The notes below the pieces were generated by a model, which made no database searches, was not told the origin of the DNA, and saw nothing but the letters and a program-made list of their open reading frames with translations. The translations under genes were made by a program, and so were the position numbers. Shown here one piece after another: positions 18,005 to 26,175 of a stretch of 64,000 nt of DNA; within the stretch, counting starts at the first letter, position 1; the number at the start of each line of letters is the position of its first letter. The stretch covers positions 1 to 64,000 of the forward strand of contig NZ_JASGBP010000009.1 in the NCBI RefSeq assembly GCF_030053345.1. The letters run 5' to 3'. The DNA is from Flavobacterium sedimenticola (GTDB lineage: Bacteria; Bacteroidota; Bacteroidia; Flavobacteriales; Flavobacteriaceae).

Positions 18005-19057
18005 GTGAAATCTTCTTTTTTGTTTTTTAATGTATTGATAATGTTGGTTTTAGGCTCGTGTAAATCCACTAAGTTTGCTGCTTCTGAAAAATTTACTTCG
18101 ATAGTCATTGATACCATTTACACCGGTAAGATCAGCATTCGGGCCATCGATTTTAATCGGGATACTTTGTATTATGCCGGCTCCGATAAGAAGTTGGGTT
18201 TTGTGTCTTCCAACGCCCAATACGAGAAGCAATTGACATCGTTACCATATAATTTTGAATTTCGAAGTATAGCAATGACTTCTCAATATGTCTATTTCTT
18301 ATCAATTGGTAATCCCGCGTTGCTGTATCGTTATTCTAAAGACTTTAAGCAAAGCGAATTGGTCTACGAGGAAAAAAATGAGAGAGTTTTTTACGACTGT
18401 ATGCGCTTTTGGAATGATGCCGAAGGCATAGCCATTGGTGATCCTACAGAAGATTGCTTATCAGTAATTATTACCCGAGATGCCGGCAAATCATGGCACA
18501 AACTAGCGTGTTCGCAATTGCCGAAAGCAGCCGATGGCGAAGCGGCTTTTGCGGCCAGCAATACCAATATTGTGATTAAAGGCCATAAAACTTGGGTGGT
18601 TTCGGGCGGCAAGAAGTCGCGTGTCTTTTATTCGCCCGATAAAGGAAAGAATTGGCAAGTTTTTGATACACCCATTGTTCAGGGCGAAGCCATGACAGGT
18701 ATTTTTACTGCTGATTTTTATGATGAAAAGATTGGATTTGTAGCCGGCGGCAATTACGAAAAACCTACGCAAAACTATCAAAACAAAGCCATTACTTATG
18801 ATGGCGGCCAAACTTGGCAATTAATAGCCGAGAACATTGGTTTTGGTTATGCCTCTTGTGTGCAATTTGTGCCGAATTCAGGCGGGAAACAATTGGTTTG
18901 TGTGGGAGCTTCCGGACTGCAGTATTCGTCTGATGGCGGCAAAACTTGGGTTACTTTTGCCACAGATTCAGCCTTGTACACGATTCGCTTTTTAGACGAG
19001 AACACGGCTTTTGCGGCCGGAAAAAATAAAATTATCAAAATAGAATTTAAAAAATAA
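18005..19057 (+). CDS. Exported YCF48/BNR-repeat beta-propeller lipoprotein
   Basis: 350 aa, starting with GTG. The start is chosen because it gives a lipoprotein signal peptide (LIMLVLGSCKS). The body contains BNR/Asp-box-like repeats: TRDAGKSWHKLA, SPDKGKNWQVFD, TYDGGQTWQLIA and SSDGGKTWVTFA. These are the pattern of sialidase/YCF48-type propellers, and related Flavobacterium proteins are often loosely named oxidoreductase or photosystem assembly-like. No catalytic residues of sialidases can be assigned, so function is unknown; a cell-envelope scaffolding or binding role is plausible. Confidence 0.82.
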   Translation: MKSSFLFFNVLIMLVLGSCKSTKFAASEKFTSIVIDTIYTGKISIRAIDFNRDTLYYAGSDKKLGFVSSNAQYEKQLTSLPYNFEFRSIAMTSQYVYFLSIGNPALLYRYSKDFKQSELVYEEKNERVFYDCMRFWNDAEGIAIGDPTEDCLSVIITRDAGKSWHKLACSQLPKAADGEAAFAASNTNIVIKGHKTWVVSGGKKSRVFYSPDKGKNWQVFDTPIVQGEAMTGIFTADFYDEKIGFVAGGNYEKPTQNYQNKAITYDGGQTWQLIAENIGFGYASCVQFVPNSGGKQLVCVGASGLQYSSDGGKTWVTFATDSALYTIRFLDENTAFAAGKNKIIKIEFKK

Positions 19058-19080
19058 GAGTGCTCAAGAGCACTCTTACA
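19056..19080. terminator. Hairpin between converging genes at 19057 and 19086
   Basis: AAGAGTGCTC / GAGCACTCTT perfect 10-bp stem with a 2-nt loop, preceded by an A-run. It can terminate the leftward operon; T-run support on the plus strand is weak. Confidence 0.65.
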
Positions 19081-19085
19081 TTCTG

Positions 19086-19541
19086 TTATCTTCCAAATTT
19101 TCGATCGCGGTATTGTTGTAGCAGTTTCCGGTTGAAACCTTCCTCAGCTTTTTTCAGTTTCAGAATTTTAAGGGGTGAAATAACCCCTTTCAAACTGGCG
19201 ATAAATTTCTTTTTAGCCTGATAGAGTTCGTCTTCAGTGCTTTCCATCTGAGCCAAAAGAGTGGCGGCTTCTTTGTCCGATACATTGTCAAACGATTCAT
19301 CGTCAACCCGATCTAGGTAACCTTTGAGTTTTTGTTTGCGAATTTCATGTTGTTTTTCTTCAAAAGCATTGTACAGTGGCCAGAACTTGGCGGCCTCGTC
19401 AGGTGTTAATGCCAATTCATTGGTGATGTACGCCACTTTCATGGCTTTAATCTGTTCTTTCTTTTCGCGCAACAAACGTCCGCCTTGGGCCAAACTGATG
19501 AACGATAATAACAGCATAACGACAGTGACTATTTTTTTCAT
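19086..19541 (-). CDS. Exported Spy/CpxP-like helical protein in an ECF sigma operon
   Basis: 151 aa with a signal peptide ending at ISLAQ. The mature part is almost entirely charged helix, with an ELALTPDEAAKFWPLYNAFE segment resembling the LTxxQ/LTPDE helices of Spy/CpxP-type periplasmic proteins. Third gene of a leftward operon after an ECF sigma factor and a one-span membrane protein (10-bp gap). In Flavobacteriaceae such proteins are often labelled sensors of ECF-type sigma factors; that role is inferred only from position. Confidence 0.75.
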   Translation of the reverse strand: MKKIVTVVMLLLSFISLAQGGRLLREKKEQIKAMKVAYITNELALTPDEAAKFWPLYNAFEEKQHEIRKQKLKGYLDRVDDESFDNVSDKEAATLLAQMESTEDELYQAKKKFIASLKGVISPLKILKLKKAEEGFNRKLLQQYRDRKFGR

Positions 19542-19551
19542 TTTGTAAAGA

Positions 19552-19965
19552 TTAGTTTGTAATGTATTGTTCGATATCGGTATTGTTGAGTAGCACTTCT
19601 TCCACAGCTTCGTCTTCCAGATGCAATTCCAGTTTCATTTTATCCAAATCTTCCTGACTCAATAAAGTTGCCATATCTTCATTGGACATGTTCATATGAT
19701 TGGTAATATACTCTTCATAGGCCACAGCTTCCAGTTCTTGGGTCTTAACAGTGTAATAATTATACAGAAGAACCGAACCCAGGAGAACCACTACTGAGGC
19801 AGCTGCGTAATACCAAATCTTTTTGCGGCTGAAAATGGAAATTACTTCTGGTTCTTCTTTGGGGAGTTGCATTAGCACTTTTTCGGAAAACGAATCAAAG
19901 TAGCCATCCGGAGTGGTAAACCCCGAATTTAGCTTATTGGTTTCATTTAATTTAAACTTTTTCAT
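19552..19965 (-). CDS. Single-span membrane protein, putative anti-sigma partner
   Basis: 137 aa. An N-terminal cytosolic part (about 45 aa) includes FTTPDGYFDSFSEKVLMQLP, a segment seen in Bacteroidota proteins encoded next to ECF sigma factors. One membrane span follows around residues 51-70 (WYYAAASVVVLLGSVLLYNYY), then an acidic helical domain on the other side. It lies 30 bp downstream of the sigma factor gene. Topology and position fit an anti-sigma factor, but no zinc-binding anti-sigma motif is present, so this is inference. Confidence 0.75.
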   Translation of the reverse strand: MKKFKLNETNKLNSGFTTPDGYFDSFSEKVLMQLPKEEPEVISIFSRKKIWYYAAASVVVLLGSVLLYNYYTVKTQELEAVAYEEYITNHMNMSNEDMATLLSQEDLDKMKLELHLEDEAVEEVLLNNTDIEQYITN

Positions 19966-19995
19966 ATCGATTGGACAAAATTAGGGTCTAAGGGT

Positions 19996-20538
19996 TTAAT
20001 GGGTATTCATGTATTCTTCAATTTTTTTGACGGCATGATGGTATGATGCTTTGAGCGCGCCTACTGAAGTACCGAGTATCTCCGACATATCTTCGTATTT
20101 GATTTCTTCAAAATATTTCATTTTAAAAACCAATTGTTGCTTTTCGGGCAGTGTGATGATGGCTTTCTGCAACTTTATCTGAATGGCATCTCCTTCAAAA
20201 TATACATCTGCTACTAAATTTTCAATGATTTTGTTTTGCATTGCCTCGCCGGTTTGCCGGTTACGCTTGGCTTTTTGATGGATAAAGGTGATGGCTTCAT
20301 TGGTAGCAATGCGATACATCCAGGAAAATAACTTGCTTTCGCCTTTAAAATTATTTAGGTACTGAAATACTTTAATGAATGTGTTTTGCAACACATCATC
20401 GGCATCATCATGGTTCAATACAATGTTGCGAATATGACGGTATAAGGGCTTGCTGTAATCCCGCAAGAGTTTTTGAAACGCCTGATCTTGCGTTTTGGGG
20501 TCTAACAATTCCCTGATAAAATCGTGTTCCTCTTGCAA
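19996..20538 (-). CDS. RNA polymerase sigma factor, ECF (sigma-70) family
   Basis: 180 aa. Region 2 is clear: HIRNIVLNHDDADDVLQNTFIKVFQYL and SKLFSWMYRIATNEAI, where the core binding and -10 melting helices lie. Region 4 (ITLPEKQQLVFKMKYFEEIKYEDMSEILGTSVGALKASYHHAVKKI) is the helix-turn-helix that reads the -35 element. It heads a three-gene leftward operon with a membrane protein and an exported Spy-like protein. Target genes are unknown; envelope stress is a reasonable guess from the partners. Confidence 0.93.
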   Translation of the reverse strand: MQEEHDFIRELLDPKTQDQAFQKLLRDYSKPLYRHIRNIVLNHDDADDVLQNTFIKVFQYLNNFKGESKLFSWMYRIATNEAITFIHQKAKRNRQTGEAMQNKIIENLVADVYFEGDAIQIKLQKAIITLPEKQQLVFKMKYFEEIKYEDMSEILGTSVGALKASYHHAVKKIEEYMNTH

Positions 20539-20601
20539 AGCAAAAATTTAACGGTTTGGAATAAAGATAGCACAAAAGGTTTAATTCGAAGCGAAAAAAA
20601 A

Positions 20602-21705
20602 TTAAGGTATTGCTGCTTCCGGAGCTGTCTCAGGGGTTGAAGTAGCTGTTGGAGTTATAGGCAAACTAAGCGGTACAGCGGGAGCTGCTTTGGGAAAAAC
20701 CGGTATGTGAATTTCGGTAATCCATTGGGACGGCTGCTTTACATCGTCGATGGTTTTGAGGTAAACTTCCGAATATTTTCCGGCAAAATTTTCTGTATAC
20801 CCTTTATCGGCAATGTATTTTCGCGCTTTCGCCCATGCTTCCTGTAAATGGGAATAATCGCCTGTTAGGGTTGTTTTGATACACGTAAAAGGCACAATTT
20901 CGGCAGAAGTTACATCGCTGCCCGAGCTTATAAAAATTTGCTTTTGCGTAGGCATACACACTGAAAAAGTCACGATGTCGTTAGCGATATCATATCGTTC
21001 ATAAAGCACAAACGGTTTTCCGGCCATGGGCAATTGATTCTTTTTGAAAAAATGAACCATTTTCGGTAAAAAGATTTTAATATTTTTGGTCACGTTTTTT
21101 ACTTTACAGGAAACGGTTTGTTTGAGGCAATAACCCGAATTTCTCTGAGAAATACCATTTACTTTGATGCTGTAGGTTTTGATTTCGTAAGCTAAGGTTT
21201 TATCGAGGTTGCGCAAACTCTTTTCCATGCCATCTACAATAATGCTGTGGATTCCGCCACTGAAAAAAGTTTTTATTTTGGTTAAAACATCCATTTTTCC
21301 TCGGATTTGAACCGTAACTTTAGTGCCGTCCAAAGTATCTGAAAATTTAAAATGCACATCGGCTACAGTGCCGTTCCAATTTGCTTTTTGCGCAATGCTG
21401 TCATTTTCTTTTACAAAATGGGTTCGCAGGTCTCCGGTGTCAGAATTGTTTTGCCAACTAAAACGAGCACCGGCACCCATGGTTTTGGCCGGATAGGTAA
21501 ATTGAATTGGGTTGTCTTTCGACATCCATGAACCAAAAGTTTCCCAATTTTTATAATCATTTACATAATCAAAAACCGTGCTTTTCGGGGTGTGAATAAT
21601 CCAGCTGCGTGTTACTTTGAAATCGCCTTTCTGTGTCGCTACATAAACGGTTATCCCGATACAGGCCAACAGCAATAACAAGAATATGTATTTCAGGATT
21701 CTCAT
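20602..21705 (-). CDS. Membrane-anchored SRPBCC domain plus GyrI-like effector-binding domain protein
   Basis: 367 aa from the ATG at 21705. A longer frame to 21864 exists, but the chosen start places a transmembrane anchor (ILKYIFLLLLLACIGITVYV) right at the N-terminus. Residues about 28-175 resemble SRPBCC/polyketide-cyclase domains (TPKSTVFDYVNDYKNWETFG). Residues about 180-330 look like the GyrI-like small-molecule-binding domain. The tail is low-complexity Pro/Ala/Thr. Ligand and role are unknown. Divergent from the methyltransferase gene at 21797. Confidence 0.8.
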   Translation of the reverse strand: MRILKYIFLLLLLACIGITVYVATQKGDFKVTRSWIIHTPKSTVFDYVNDYKNWETFGSWMSKDNPIQFTYPAKTMGAGARFSWQNNSDTGDLRTHFVKENDSIAQKANWNGTVADVHFKFSDTLDGTKVTVQIRGKMDVLTKIKTFFSGGIHSIIVDGMEKSLRNLDKTLAYEIKTYSIKVNGISQRNSGYCLKQTVSCKVKNVTKNIKIFLPKMVHFFKKNQLPMAGKPFVLYERYDIANDIVTFSVCMPTQKQIFISSGSDVTSAEIVPFTCIKTTLTGDYSHLQEAWAKARKYIADKGYTENFAGKYSEVYLKTIDDVKQPSQWITEIHIPVFPKAAPAVPLSLPITPTATSTPETAPEAAIP

Positions 21706-21746
21706 AGGTCGATTTTTAAGTGACACAAAGTTAGCAAAACATTTAA

Positions 21747-21775
21747 TTGTGTTACTAAGAGTTTGATTATATTTG
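21747..21775 (+). promoter_or_regulatory. Bacteroidota-type promoter for the methyltransferase gene
   Basis: TTG at 21747-21749, an 18-bp spacer, then TATATTTG at 21768-21775. This is a good fit to the -33 TTG / -7 TAnnTTTG consensus. It predicts a start of transcription near 21782 and supports the ATG at 21797 over the upstream in-frame codons. Confidence 0.65.
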
Positions 21776-21796
21776 TTAGTGAGCAAACCGCATTCT

Positions 21797-23404
21797 ATGA
21801 AAACAAAAAGCGAACTTCGAAGTATATTATTCCGCCATTTAGACGGTATTACGACAGCACCCACAGCTTATGTGTTGCATCAAAAAGGGGTTTTAGCGTA
21901 TTTACTGGAAAAGCAAACCGCAACTTTAGGTTCTGTGACAGCCGCTTTTAAGGCTAACGAAGGGTATTTGAATGTGGCATTGCGCGTATTGGCATCTCAG
22001 GGTTGGTTGACACAGCAAATAGGCCATCAGAACGACGAGGTTATCTTTAGTACCAATGATGCCTCCGAATTGGCTTTTTCGTTGGTGCCGCTTTACAAAG
22101 AAGTATTTCAATTGATGCAGTTTACCGAACATTTTCATCCCCGAAAATTTGAGGTCGAACCGTTTGCCCTGCTCAACACCTTATTTAAAAAATACCAAAA
22201 TAATTTCGGGATTCACCTAGCGGAAGATCCTGCCACCAGAGCCATTCAACAACAGGTTTTGTATCATATTGAAGGAAATCTGGTTGGGCCAACCATAGTC
22301 ATGTTGGGTATGACCGGCATGTTTCATAAGTATTTTATGGAAACCTCTTTTCGTCCGGAGGAGTTTCATAAAAATCCCGAATGTTTTCAGGAAATATTAG
22401 ATTTTTTAACGTACTTGGATTGGTTTACCAAAAAGAATAATCATTATCAGTTTACCGAAACCGGTTTGTTTTATGCGAAACGCGCCACGGCATATGGTGT
22501 GACGGTTTCCTATATTCCTACGCTTCGTAAGTTGGATGAACTTCTTTTCGGAAACGCTTCCATACTGAGAAATGTGGGCGAACACGAAACTGAATTGCAT
22601 GTCGATCGCGAGATGAATGTTTGGGGAAGCGGCGGTGCGCATTCGGAGTATTTTAAAATTGTAGATGATATCATTATCGATTTATTCAACCGGCCGATTA
22701 CAGAACAGCCCAAGGGTATTTTAGATATGGGTTGCGGGAACGGGGCGTTTTTAGAGCATATTTTTGATGTCATTGAGCGCCAAACACTTCGCGGCAAGAT
22801 GCTAGATGATTACCCGCTTTTTTTGGTTGGTGTGGATTATAACGAAGCAGCACTCAAAGTAACCCGAGCTAACTTAATCAAAGCCGATATTTGGGCTAAA
22901 GTAATTTGGGGCGATATCGGCAGACCGCAATTGTTATCGGATACACTTCGTGATGATTATGGTATCGATTTGAAAGAATTGCTCAATGTGAGAACGTTTC
23001 TCGACCACAATCGCATCTGGTTTGAACCCGCTGTTAAAACAACCGGAAGAGTAAGTAGTTCTACCGGCGCTTTTGCGCACCGAGGCCAACGTATCAGCAA
23101 CAATGATGTGGAAGACAATTTACTTGAACATTTGAATAAATGGTCTCCGTTTGTTCAAAAATTCGGGTTACTAATTATCGAATTACATACCATTGCACCC
23201 GAATTGACGGCGGCTAATTTGGGTAAAACAGCCGCTACGGCCTATGATGCCACTCATGGTTTTTCGGATCAGTATATCGTGGAAATTGAAGTCCTTCACA
23301 AAATTGCCGCCGAAGCCGGATTGTATTCGGACGCTAAGGTGTTTACTAAATTTCCGAATTCCGACTTGGCCACCGTAAGTGTCAACTTATTTAAAGGGAA
23401 GTAG
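21797..23404 (+). CDS. Class I SAM-dependent methyltransferase with N-terminal helical domain
   Basis: 535 aa from ATG 21797, a start supported by a promoter just upstream. The N-terminal ~100 residues look like a winged-helix/dimerisation region (TAPTAYVLHQKGVLAYLL to LNVALRVLASQGWL), as in O-methyltransferases. A central helical region follows. The SAM-binding motif is GILDMGCGNGAFLEHIF near residue 310, with an acidic VGVDYNEAALKVTRANL strand after it. It is far longer than a simple methyltransferase and resembles multi-domain methyltransferases linked to polyketide-type enzymes, a resemblance I cannot verify. The substrate is unknown. The stop converges with a small membrane protein gene 2 bp away. 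Confidence 0.8.
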   Translation: MKTKSELRSILFRHLDGITTAPTAYVLHQKGVLAYLLEKQTATLGSVTAAFKANEGYLNVALRVLASQGWLTQQIGHQNDEVIFSTNDASELAFSLVPLYKEVFQLMQFTEHFHPRKFEVEPFALLNTLFKKYQNNFGIHLAEDPATRAIQQQVLYHIEGNLVGPTIVMLGMTGMFHKYFMETSFRPEEFHKNPECFQEILDFLTYLDWFTKKNNHYQFTETGLFYAKRATAYGVTVSYIPTLRKLDELLFGNASILRNVGEHETELHVDREMNVWGSGGAHSEYFKIVDDIIIDLFNRPITEQPKGILDMGCGNGAFLEHIFDVIERQTLRGKMLDDYPLFLVGVDYNEAALKVTRANLIKADIWAKVIWGDIGRPQLLSDTLRDDYGIDLKELLNVRTFLDHNRIWFEPAVKTTGRVSSSTGAFAHRGQRISNNDVEDNLLEHLNKWSPFVQKFGLLIIELHTIAPELTAANLGKTAATAYDATHGFSDQYIVEIEVLHKIAAEAGLYSDAKVFTKFPNSDLATVSVNLFKGK

Positions 23405-23406
23405 AG

Positions 23407-23625
23407 TTAGTGCTTAATGTAAAATTTGATGACAAATAACAACCCCACAAAAACAAAGAAGCCAATTAAAATTTTATAACTCCCTTTGTACATCTTCTGA
23501 TGTAACGATTTGTCTCGTCCGTAGGCGAAATACATCGCAATCACAAAAGCAATAAAAAACAGGGCGGCAAAAACCCATTGTCCAGTTGTAAACATTTGCT
23601 TGAAATTTTCAACAAAAATAAACAT
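23407..23625 (-). CDS. Small two-span membrane protein, unknown function
   Basis: 72 aa with two hydrophobic stretches (about residues 17-34, WVFAALFFIAFVIAMYFA, and 50-68, ILIGFFVFVGLLFVIKFY) joined by a basic loop (GRDKSLHQKMYKGSYK). No family recognised. It starts 47 bp from the divergent pyrophosphohydrolase gene, and its stop abuts the methyltransferase stop. Codon pattern and clean membrane topology support a real gene. Confidence 0.72.
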   Translation of the reverse strand: MFIFVENFKQMFTTGQWVFAALFFIAFVIAMYFAYGRDKSLHQKMYKGSYKILIGFFVFVGLLFVIKFYIKH

Positions 23626-23672
23626 TTGTGCGCTAAAGTTGTACTTTGCAGTACTATTTAATTTTTTACAAA

Positions 23673-24056
23673 ATGCAAAAGCAACTCAACGCGGTTAAAG
23701 AGTTTCATACCGCATTCGGATTAGGCGTAAGTCATGAAATGAGAGCCGACCTGGGCGAGCAAAAAAAACTGCTTCGTTTTAATCTTATGAAAGAAGAAAA
23801 CGAAGAATATTTAGAAGCCGTTCAAAATAATGATATCGTCGAAATCGCCGATGCATTGGGCGACATGCTTTACATTTTATGCGGTACCATTTTAGAACAT
23901 GGATTGCAACATAAAATTGAGGAAGTCTTTGATGAAATCCAGCGCAGCAATATGAGCAAATTAGGAGAAGACGGACAACCCATTTACCGTGAAGACGGCA
24001 AAGTGATGAAAGGGCCTAATTATTTCAAACCCAGTTTTGAAGCCATCTTGAAATAG
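23673..24056 (+). CDS. MazG-like nucleotide pyrophosphohydrolase
   Basis: 127 aa from the ATG at 23673; an upstream in-frame ATG at 23646 adds nine residues that do not resemble the family. Residues 1-80 show the all-alpha NTP pyrophosphatase pattern: V-K-E-F-H-x-A-F at the start, then EENEEYLEAV and EIADALGDMLYILCGT. The acidic E-x-x-E and E-x-x-D residues bind Mg2+. Such enzymes hydrolyse (d)NTPs or phosphoribosyl-ATP, giving PPi. The HLGSK-like tail (MSKLGEDGQPIYREDGKVMKG) is typical of phosphoribosyl-ATP pyrophosphohydrolase-like members. No his genes are nearby, so a house-cleaning role is more likely. Confidence 0.88.
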   Translation: MQKQLNAVKEFHTAFGLGVSHEMRADLGEQKKLLRFNLMKEENEEYLEAVQNNDIVEIADALGDMLYILCGTILEHGLQHKIEEVFDEIQRSNMSKLGEDGQPIYREDGKVMKGPNYFKPSFEAILK

Positions 24057-24061
24057 TCATA

Positions 24062-24643
24062 TCAGACTTTAATATGTCCCCAATTCACACCGTTTTTAAT
24101 GCGGTTGATGTGCATTTCGCTGATACCGAATTGTTTCGCTAAAATTTTGATTCGGGTTCTGCGGTTCGGATTGTTGAGAATCTTCTTCAAACGAATCACA
24201 TCGGTTGAGGTTAGTTTTTTACCGTCGGCTTTTAAATTGTGCTCGATTAATTTTCTTTTTGATTGAATAACGGCCGGACTTTTCTTGCGGTGTGCCAACA
24301 TGTCTTGGTAATTCACCCATTTTAAATTAGAGACTACATCATTGTCTCTCGAATGATCCAAATGGATGACATATTCTTGATCTTCCGCGGTTTTAGGGAC
24401 AAAAAATTCAGCGACTAACTTGTAAATGAAAATGGATTTATTGACTATTTTACCGTTGTCCTTTCTCATTTTATAGCGCAAGGTTTTATAACCTTCCAAA
24501 CTGCCGCCTTTTAAAAGTGTGCCGTTTCTCATATCATCAGTAAAACTGATAAGTCTTCCTCTATTGGACACTGCATATCGCATTTGCAACGGATAAGGTA
24601 TTTCGACTTCACGAAATACTTCGTTGGGATATAATCTAAACAT
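24062..24643 (-). CDS. NUMOD4/HNH homing-endonuclease-like protein with C-terminal HTH
   Basis: 193 aa. The N-terminal 60 residues match the NUMOD4 DNA-binding motif (REVEIPYPLQMRYAVSNRGRL to GYKTLRY). An HNH-like region follows (VAEFFVPKTAEDQEYVIHLD, then DNDVVSNLKWVNYQDML). The usual first histidine pair is changed to H-L-D-H, so nuclease activity is uncertain. The C-terminus is a helix-turn-helix (RIKILAKQFGISEMHINRIKNGVNW) like those seen with NUMOD proteins. It stands alone, not in an intron or next to mobile genes, and may be a domesticated DNA-binding regulator (inference). Converges with the pyrophosphohydrolase gene 5 bp away. Confidence 0.83.
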   Translation of the reverse strand: MFRLYPNEVFREVEIPYPLQMRYAVSNRGRLISFTDDMRNGTLLKGGSLEGYKTLRYKMRKDNGKIVNKSIFIYKLVAEFFVPKTAEDQEYVIHLDHSRDNDVVSNLKWVNYQDMLAHRKKSPAVIQSKRKLIEHNLKADGKKLTSTDVIRLKKILNNPNRRTRIKILAKQFGISEMHINRIKNGVNWGHIKV

Positions 24644-24665
24644 GTTTGTGGTATTTGTGGTGCCT

Positions 24666-24673
24666 CAAATTTA
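24666..24673 (-). promoter_or_regulatory. Candidate -7 element for the NUMOD4 gene
   Basis: Minus strand reads TAAATTTG (TAnnTTTG), 22 bp upstream of the ATG at 24643. Confidence 0.4.
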
Positions 24674-24771
24674 TAAAAAAATTTTCGATTACGGTGATAA
24701 TATAGGTTCTAAAGCGCCAATTACTGTTTTTAGTTATAGAAACCGACAAGAAACCAAGAAAAATCCGCCAA

Positions 24772-24800
24772 TAAAAAAACTCCGGATACTTCCGGAGTTT
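24772..24800 (-). terminator. Terminator of ilvE
   Basis: AACTCCGGA / TCCGGAGTT hairpin followed by a T-run on the minus strand, 28 bp past the ilvE stop. Confidence 0.85.
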
Positions 24801-24827
24801 GATTTACATAATAAAAACGATTCTGGT

Positions 24828-25895
24828 TTAGATTTTCACGGTCCACCCAAAAGTGTCTTCGGCTTGCTTGTATTGAATTTTAGTAAGCTTATCTTTCAGT
24901 TCCAAAGCATAGGAACTTTCCAACTTTGGCAGTTCATAATAGTGTTCTTTATACTGAAAACCTACAATGGGATTGACTACAGCAGCCGTTCCGGCACCGA
25001 AAATTTCTTTCAAACTGCCGTCTTTGGCGGCAGCAACTAATTCGTCTACCAAAACCGAACGCTCTTCTACTTTGATGCCTTCTCTTTTTGCCAAATCAAT
25101 TAAACTTTTTCGCGTCACACCATCCAAAATTCTTTCACTGGTTGGTGCGGTGTATAACGTATCATTAATTCTGAAGAAAACATTCATCGTTCCGGCTTCT
25201 TCTAATTTAGTATGGGTAGCGTCATCAGTCCAGATAATCTGTTGAAAACCTTGTTCTTGGGCCAATTTTTGCGGATAAAATTGGGCCGAATAATTTCCGG
25301 CAGCTTTGGCTGCGCCAATACCACCATTGGCCGCGCGACTGTAATGTTCGGCTATAATTACTTTTACCTCGCCCGAATAATAGGAACGGGCAGGTGACAA
25401 GATAATCATAAATCGATATTGGGTTGATGGTTGTGCAATCACACCCGAACCAATGGCAATCATAAAAGGTCGTATGTATAAAGTATTGCCGATTCCTTTC
25501 TTAACCCAGTCGCGTTCTAAATCGACTATGGTTTTTAAACCGCCGATAAAGATATCCTCGGGAACTTCCGGCATGGCCATACGGACAGCTGATTTATTAA
25601 ATCGATCTAAATTTTGATCCGGACGGAACAGCCAAACATCGTTATTTTCATCTTTATAGGCTTTCATGCCTTCAAAAATAGCCTGACCGTAATGAAATAC
25701 TTTGGCAGAAGGGTCGATTAAAAACGGCTCGTAAGGTTTGATAATCGGTTTTTGCCATTTACCTTCTTTGTAATCACAAATCAGCATGTGGTCGGTAAAG
25801 GTGTTTCCGAAAGAAAGATTATCGAAATCGACCGAATTAATTTTAGAGGCAGCAGCTCTTACGATATCGATTTCGGAAGGCGATTGTAACATCAT
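24828..25895 (-). CDS. ilvE: Branched-chain amino acid aminotransferase
   Basis: 355 aa, fold type IV PLP enzyme interconverting Leu, Ile and Val with their 2-oxo acids using glutamate/2-oxoglutarate. Landmarks: FHYGQAIFEGMKAY near residue 90, YIRPFMIAIG, GAAKAAGNYSAQFYPQKLA, with the PLP lysine in the KAAGNY segment, and DGVTRKSLIDLA and GAGTAAVVNPI near the end. Length agrees with the longer IlvE form usual in Bacteroidota. Transcribed leftward alone, divergent from the DUF4920 operon across a 280-bp intergenic region in which I see no gene. Confidence 0.95.
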   Translation of the reverse strand: MMLQSPSEIDIVRAAASKINSVDFDNLSFGNTFTDHMLICDYKEGKWQKPIIKPYEPFLIDPSAKVFHYGQAIFEGMKAYKDENNDVWLFRPDQNLDRFNKSAVRMAMPEVPEDIFIGGLKTIVDLERDWVKKGIGNTLYIRPFMIAIGSGVIAQPSTQYRFMIILSPARSYYSGEVKVIIAEHYSRAANGGIGAAKAAGNYSAQFYPQKLAQEQGFQQIIWTDDATHTKLEEAGTMNVFFRINDTLYTAPTSERILDGVTRKSLIDLAKREGIKVEERSVLVDELVAAAKDGSLKEIFGAGTAAVVNPIVGFQYKEHYYELPKLESSYALELKDKLTKIQYKQAEDTFGWTVKI

Positions 25896-26146
25896 TGGAT
25901 AAGAGATTTAAAAGAAGTAAATACTACAATTAATTGATAATGAAATAGTTGTAAAATCACTTCGTAATTAATAGGTTGTGTTGTTAGTTTTTTGTAAAAC
26001 TAATAAAAATATAATTGGTTTTGACAGCCTGTAAAAAATCTGAAATCTTTTTCAGGAATTCTTTTTAGGAAGTCTCTTTTTGCCTTAATTTTTCATTAAT
26101 TCGGGAAATTAATGCGATTAAAATTATGTAAAATTGTTAATTGGTT

Positions 26147-26154
26147 TACTTTTG
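26147..26154 (+). promoter_or_regulatory. Candidate -7 element for the DUF4920 operon
   Basis: TACTTTTG fits TAnnTTTG, 21 bp before the ATG at 26176. The correctly spaced -33 TTG is not found. Confidence 0.45.
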
Positions 26155-26175
26155 TGTTCACTAAAACAATAGAAT

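Noticed and set aside
21706..21864. 53-residue N-terminal extension of the SRPBCC/GyrI-like protein
   Set aside because: It overlaps the promoter and start of the divergent methyltransferase gene and would bury the membrane anchor internally.
24062..24643. NUMOD4/HNH gene as evidence of a mobile intron or prophage
   Set aside because: Neighbouring genes are intact and unrelated to phage, and no interrupted target is visible.
24624..25040. 138-codon plus-strand ORF over the NUMOD4/ilvE junction
   Set aside because: It runs antisense through the end of ilvE and its terminator, and the product has no domain.
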